64,000 bases of DNA from Spongilla lacustris (taxonomy: Eukaryota > Porifera > Demospongiae > Spongillida > Spongillidae): the NCBI GenBank assembly GCA_949361645.1, contig OX442418.1, positions 3,305,771-3,369,770 on the forward strand. Direction: 5' to 3'. Below are positions 59,241 to 64,000 of the stretch, in pieces (position 1 is the stretch's first letter; every line of letters begins with the position of its first letter). Under the pieces are notes generated by a model. That model did no database searches and was not told the origin of the DNA. It saw only the letters and a program-made list of their open reading frames with translations. The translations under genes were made by a program, and so were the position numbers.

Positions 59241-61008
59241 AGTGTTTGGATAGTACACAAGCCAACAACAGGAACAACCATGATTACAATCAAAACAGCC
59301 AGCGCGCCATCACACATCATAACATTATAGCTTTTCCTTAAATTCAATGAACTTTTGAAGATGTAATACAGTCGGTATGTCTTCACAGTTACTGTTCCAA
59401 ACACTAAGGTCAGTCCCATTGATAAGGTCCATGGAAATGCATTACACAATACTGACTTTGTATCAATACTGATGGGAAACATTTCTGTGATTGTGTACAG
59501 CAATGTGGCCAGCAGGATAATATAGCATCCAATGTAAGCAAAGTGGTTGAGTCGTGAACTTGAGGCTTTTATAGCCTTGTGATTTCTGTGCACCATGTTC
59601 ACAACATGTATCCCTAACACCAAAAGAGCAGCTACTGCATCCACCACAATGACAGTTACTGCCAGAGGTAGAGACACCAATACATGGTCCTCATCAAAGC
59701 TGGTTGACACAAACATTGCAGTACTAGGATCAATTTGTAAGCCACCTAAAGTAGAGTAGGTGGCTACTATATCCTGTGGAATACTTACCTTATACATCTG
59801 AGTTAGTACAGACTCTGATGAGATGTAACCATCAAGTGAATTGAATTGTATGGTATTTCCTGCAACACCACTGAAATTTAGCTTATACATCTGCTGTTGA
59901 ATGATTTGAGTGTATTGCTCTTTTCCGTATTTATAATTTGAAAGCGAAAGTCCTCTTTCCCGTAGAGGTCCAATGGAATTATTTAAGGCCACTGCATGCC
60001 AATGCCCACACAGCATCGAATAGGGCAATGCAATCAGGGTCCACTCTGCACACTGTTCCTTGAACATTACTGGAGTTAAGGTGCGTATATGTACTTGAAG
60101 TATACTGGGAATAGTTTGAGGGGTGGAACTCGAGGCTCTGGTTCATTACGAGGCCGATCTCTTCATCACTGCATGAGTACACATGCACTGTTGCCATAGA
60201 CAAAATATGCTCTGTCCGTTTGGTTTTGCGTAAGTAGTAACCATTGGTACCTGGGGTATGGAAAGCCAAGCACAGCGCTCTCTGAAGTATTTCGGCGGTT
60301 AGAAAAGACACGATCACACGTACGTACGTACTCCTCAAGGCCTCCAACGGGAGATAGTCAGGAGTGGCAGGAGAGACGAAAGAGAGATTCGCCTTTCCAT
60401 TTAGCTTATCTTTGAAGAGCAGAAAAGAATCGAAGTTCACAAGCATATCCGGACTGTACAGTACCGCTGCACGGGTCCAATTGTTGTTTGCAAACAAAGC
60501 TACCATCGAATCAATCTCATTGGACGTTGAAGGATTTATTCCGAAGCTGTAAGGGTACAAAGAGCGATTGCCAAGTTCAGGAGCGGAACCAAGGTGCACG
60601 TTGATGAGCGCTATATCTGGTTGTCCAGAGAGAGGCGCCACCGCTTTAGTCGCATCGGAACACTCCGGCCGGGCCGATTATGCCGACGATCTGTTTACCA
60701 CCACTGTAGTAAAGGTTATCAATCAGACTGATAACGGCTTTCCAGCTGAAGTTACAGCCGTCATCAGCTGGGATAAGTTCCAGGTTATAGTTCGCTAAGA
60801 CATCAGTACGGTTGTTGATTTCCGATGCAGCCAGTTGAGCGCCAGCAATGATAGTCCCGCCATCTGTTCGGGACGGATCCAACGAAGGGTCATTACCGGG
60901 GTAGGAGAGGAGCGAAAGGAAATACAGAGTATTCGGTTTGTCGACCACTCCATCCTGAGAACCGACCACGATCACCAGGAGTGCAGTAAGTACAACAGCG
61001 ACTTTCAT
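59241..61008 (-). pseudogene. Broken GABA-B-like receptor paralog
   Basis: It starts with the same signal peptide as the intact gene (MKVAVVLTALLVIVVG at 61008) and follows it closely to helix 4. Damage seen by comparison with 35729-37981: a CCGG insertion at about 60668 shifts the frame after GKQIVGIIGP. A CATG insertion at about 60172 and a 13-bp deletion near 60262 together restore the frame over a changed stretch. A CATG insertion at about 59993 shifts the frame before NNSIGPL. About 35 bp are lost in the loop after helix 4, and everything after ~59240 is replaced by the RT-derived element. Helices 5-7 are missing, so no functional receptor can be made. High similarity suggests a recent duplication. 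Confidence 0.92.
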
Positions 61009-61072
61009 AACTTAGGCTGTGCTGTAATTGCAATGAAATCAAGGAATAAAGTTAGTAATCTCTGATTAGATC

Positions 61073-61187
61073 TAGTCTCTTACCCAGACCCACACTCGCA
61101 AGAACGGGTGGATTACATCACCGCTACGCGTTGCATTATACGGGAAGCGATAACGCTTACGTACGTTTGGGTCTGGGTACGAGACTA
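61073..61187. mobile_element. 115-bp MITE of the TAGTCTCGTACCCAGACC family
   Basis: The ends are TAGTCTCTTACCCAGACCC and, inverted, GGGTCTGGGTACGAGACTA. The flanks are GATTAGATC (61064-61072) and AATTAGATC (61188-61196), a 9-bp target duplication with one mismatch. The internal GGATTACATCACCGCTACGC is shared with the 1.1-kb relative at 12205-13302. It sits 65 bp upstream of the broken GABA-B paralog. Confidence 0.88.
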
Positions 61188-61564
61188 AATTAGATCTAGA
61201 TCAAGGCCCTAAGGATTATTAATTCGCTGTTTGCGACCAGGCATTAGGAATAAACGTGCTAGCCTCATTATAAATACTGTATTTAGAGGTAACCATTTTA
61301 TAATCATACCATGCTCATTTTACATACTTCCCTCGCTAACCCTTTCAGTGCAGTTATAACTAATGATCCACATATACGGTTCCTATAAATGGCATGCATT
61401 TTTGCACCAATCTTTGCTACAGCTATAAGCTTTTGACGCCAGAGTTCATAACGGAGATGCAACCTTAAGCCATGTGATTTGGGCCATAATAGAACAATAG
61501 TACCTTTGCATTATATGGCTTGTAAAATGGAGACTGATCTTCTTAGGTCTAGTTACCATAGGCG

Positions 61565-62995
61565 TAGGTGTGTACTCTACAACTGATTACTAGATAACTA
61601 GCAATGAATACACTATTTAATTTCTCTGGAATAGACCTGTGCATGTATGTACTAGTCTATGACATGAATTCTAGTAACTACCAATGCATTGATAATGAGC
61701 ACAGCAATTGAAAGAGCTTTGTACCATTTTGTGTTCAGTTAAATACGTGCAGGTGCAGGATCCTGGATTTGTTAAGCTTGGGTTAAGCACATTCTGCTTG
61801 TGTACTCTCAGTAAAGGAACTCACGAGAAATGAAATTCTTTCATGTATTAATGTATACCGGGTATAATAGATCACCAGAAAATAAGACTATTTAACCACT
61901 CATTCATACGGCCACTTCTCAAATAACACATTCATTCTTTTTTTAAATGTTTACCTAGTCTAACCTTTGCATTAGTTATATTTGAGAACCTGAAATGGCT
62001 TGGGGAGAGGGGAGGGGAGGGAAGTGGAGGGGAGGGGAGGGGGTTGCGCATTCCGCAATGAAGCAGCGGACATATACTTCTTAATTGTTGTTTGAAGAAT
62101 GATACACAAGACAAATAAGCTCCTGCTTAATATGCATTTGGCAATGATACGGTGATCGGGTTATTGGTGTTTATGTAATTGGTGAATGCATGGTGATCGC
62201 GGATCGTATTATTGGTGGGCAGTAATTATTGGTGGGAAGCCACGTGGTGGCTGAAGATAAAAGAGCTAGGATAAGAAGTGTGTCCAGTCAAGATCAGTCT
62301 AATATTAAGTGTCTGGGTGCCTGTCCTTGTTTGCAGACATTGGGATCTTGCTCCCAGGACCTTTCATGTGGAGTTTCTTGATTGGTTCAATAACTAAAAT
62401 GCAGGTACCTCAAGATACATATGATGTGATGTGTGCGCATGTAACAAGTCTGGTGCAGATGTGCCATGCAGTTACAAGGTAGATACTAATGTGATGATCA
62501 TAGTACTACTAAATTCTAAGGGATCCCAATGAGCTATTTCAATGAAGGAGGCCCAGCAAAAGTAACAAACCATTGTAAACCAGTGCTGGTCAAACATGTA
62601 CAGTTGCTAAAAGCTAGTTTGCTGGTATGTGTTTGTGGGCAAATGTAGATCTACTGATTGATGTACAAGCAGTTCAAATGTTGAACATGTACATGTAGGT
62701 GCTGGTGGTGCTACTAAATCACTGACCATGAATACGTAATGAGATTTCTCTAGAATGGACCTGTGCATAGTTGTACGTATATAGTATGACATGAATCTGA
62801 GCAACTGGTAATGAATTGATAATGAGCACAGTAATTGTAAGTGCTTAATTTGTGCCTTTTATCGTTTGGTTTATATCCCCTATACATCAGTAGTGCATGC
62901 AGGTGCAGGATTGTTACAAAACAGACTGCAATGCATGTACTCTCAGTAAAGGAATTCATGAGACATGGCATCGGTGGTAAAATGGCTCACAAATG
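61565..62995. repeat. Element with direct terminal repeats, copy C
   Basis: Collinear with copy B at 52019-53590, including both direct repeats (61565-61930 and 62675-62990), the G-rich tract (62000-62042) and the spacer with GCCACGTGGTGGCTGAAG. The preceding 61438-61564 also matches 51845-52018, so this is a segmental duplication that includes the receptor gene. Confidence 0.78.
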
Positions 62996-63410
62996 CAATC
63001 ACTAGTTTATACATGCAACAAGGGCGGATCCAGGAATATTGAAAGGGGGGGGGGGGGGCTGAATTCCTGGTTTCGATACTTTTTTTCACACCTTTGAACG
63101 GTAAGTTGCAATTTTAGTCCATTTGCTTAAACGAGCTCCAGCATCTATCGAGGGGAGGGGCAAACACGAGGGGCGCCAAAAGGGGCGTGGCTTACGATAC
63201 TTCTGATGCGCGCGTAACCGTTTGACTCTGGATTGTTGCTAATAATGCATGCGAGCGAGCGCTAGAAGCTAAATTATGCTCCGCATGTTGTGGATTAGGG
63301 ATTTGAGGTGGGGGGCGCCATAGCCTGGGGAGGAGGGGGGGGGCTAAGGCCCCCTGGGCGCCCTCTCCGGCCGCCTATTAACGCTCATGATCAGCTAAAA
63401 CAGTGTCCCC

Positions 63411-63889
63411 TACGGTGGCCCGGTAGGTCGCGGCTGTCATGACGTGCATATAAGCGATTTGCGGACGTGCACACATGCACATCTGGAATTTGCGGACTTG
63501 CACATACGCGATTTGCGGAAGTGCAATTGTTTCCACGTGGCAACCACGTGGCGAACACGTTGTAACCACGTGGCAACCACGTGGAAACAATTGCATATCC
63601 GCAAATCGCGTATGTGCATGTCCGCAAATCCCAGATGCACGTCCGCAAATCGCGTATGTGCAAGTCCGCAAATCCCAGATGTACATGTGTGCACGTCCGC
63701 AAATCGAGTATGTGCATGTGTGCACGTCCGCAAATCGAGTATGTGCAAGTCCGCAAATCCCAGATGTGTATGCGTGCACGTCCGCAAATCGAGTATGTGC
63801 AAGTCCGCAAATCCCAGATGTGTATGTGTGCACGTCCGCAAATCGCGTATGTGCATGTCATGACAGCCGCGACCTACCGGGCCACCGTA
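63411..63889. mobile_element. 479-bp inverted-repeat element with internal CGCAAATC repeats
   Basis: The ends TACGGTGGCCCGGTAGGTCG and the next ~45 bases are inverted at the two termini. The 6-mer GTCCCC flanks both sides (63405-63410 and 63890-63895). The interior contains many copies of GTCCGCAAATCGCGTATGTG or GTCCGCAAATCCCAGATGTG in the right arm and their inverse in the left arm, around a hairpin of CCACGTGG motifs (63525-63593). Open frames across it are artefacts of the repeats. No transposase. Confidence 0.88.
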
Positions 63890-64000
63890 GTCCCCAGCAT
63901 CAGACCTAAATTTTAGCAGGTCTGTGTCTTCAAGGTACTTTACATTCTCATTGATGTTGACAGCAATTCGTCATTATTCGTGATTCGCGCTAGTGATTGG

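Noticed and set aside
63378..63916. Overlapping open frames rich in PQI/CTSAN repeats
   Set aside because: They arise from the internal repeats of the inverted element and occur on both strands at once.

Overview
The window looks like nuclear DNA of an early-branching animal, most likely a sponge. The evidence is spliced GT-AG genes with very short introns (one is 48 nt), an immunoglobulin-domain receptor, an intronless GABA-B-like class C receptor with relatives nearby, AT-rich spacers and dense transposon debris. The phylum is an inference; a cnidarian or placozoan is not excluded. No rRNA, tRNA, CRISPR array or bacterial operon was seen.

Layout. 0-9.7 kb: an orphan tail exon of an Ig receptor, a TA-flanked inverted-repeat element, a decayed reverse transcriptase, a stretch with no recognisable gene, and a 1.5-kb element with ~280-bp terminal inverted repeats (TIRs). 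9.69-12.05 kb: an Ig-domain receptor with six readable exons. Its tail is cut by a 4-bp insertion and a nested transposon lies directly behind it. That transposon has ~100-bp TIRs and a 9-bp target duplication and carries a RecQ-like helicase exon. 14-18 kb: a dispersed 1-kb repeat, a decayed end of the big element described next, telomere-like repeats, a LINE 3' end and a piece of the Ig gene. 18.1-31.8 kb: the most interesting object, a ~13.7-kb element with short TIRs and two divergent multi-exon genes. The minus gene has a ParB-like motif. The plus gene reads through 13 phase-consistent exons (867 aa) and resembles the DUF7869-type proteins. Both genes carry a large GAAATTTC-rich tandem array in their last intron. 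31.8-35.7 kb: a hAT-like remnant and a repeat with direct terminal repeats.

35.7-38.0 kb holds an intact GABA-B-like receptor on the minus strand. Its upstream flank is interrupted by a ~12-kb block of nested repeats (38.4-50.45 kb) that is absent from the paralogous block at 59.2-63.0 kb. The paralogous block contains a broken GABA-B-like gene whose 3' end is replaced by a reverse-transcriptase-derived element. A third short GABA-B piece lies at 56.5 kb. The window closes with a 479-bp element with a 6-bp target duplication and many internal repeats.

The host genes (Ig receptor, GABA-B-like receptor) are surface receptors with no visible functional link to each other. Most of the rest is mobile DNA in several nested layers. 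Exon borders were read by eye from splice sites and phase; family names come from motif recognition, not from searches.
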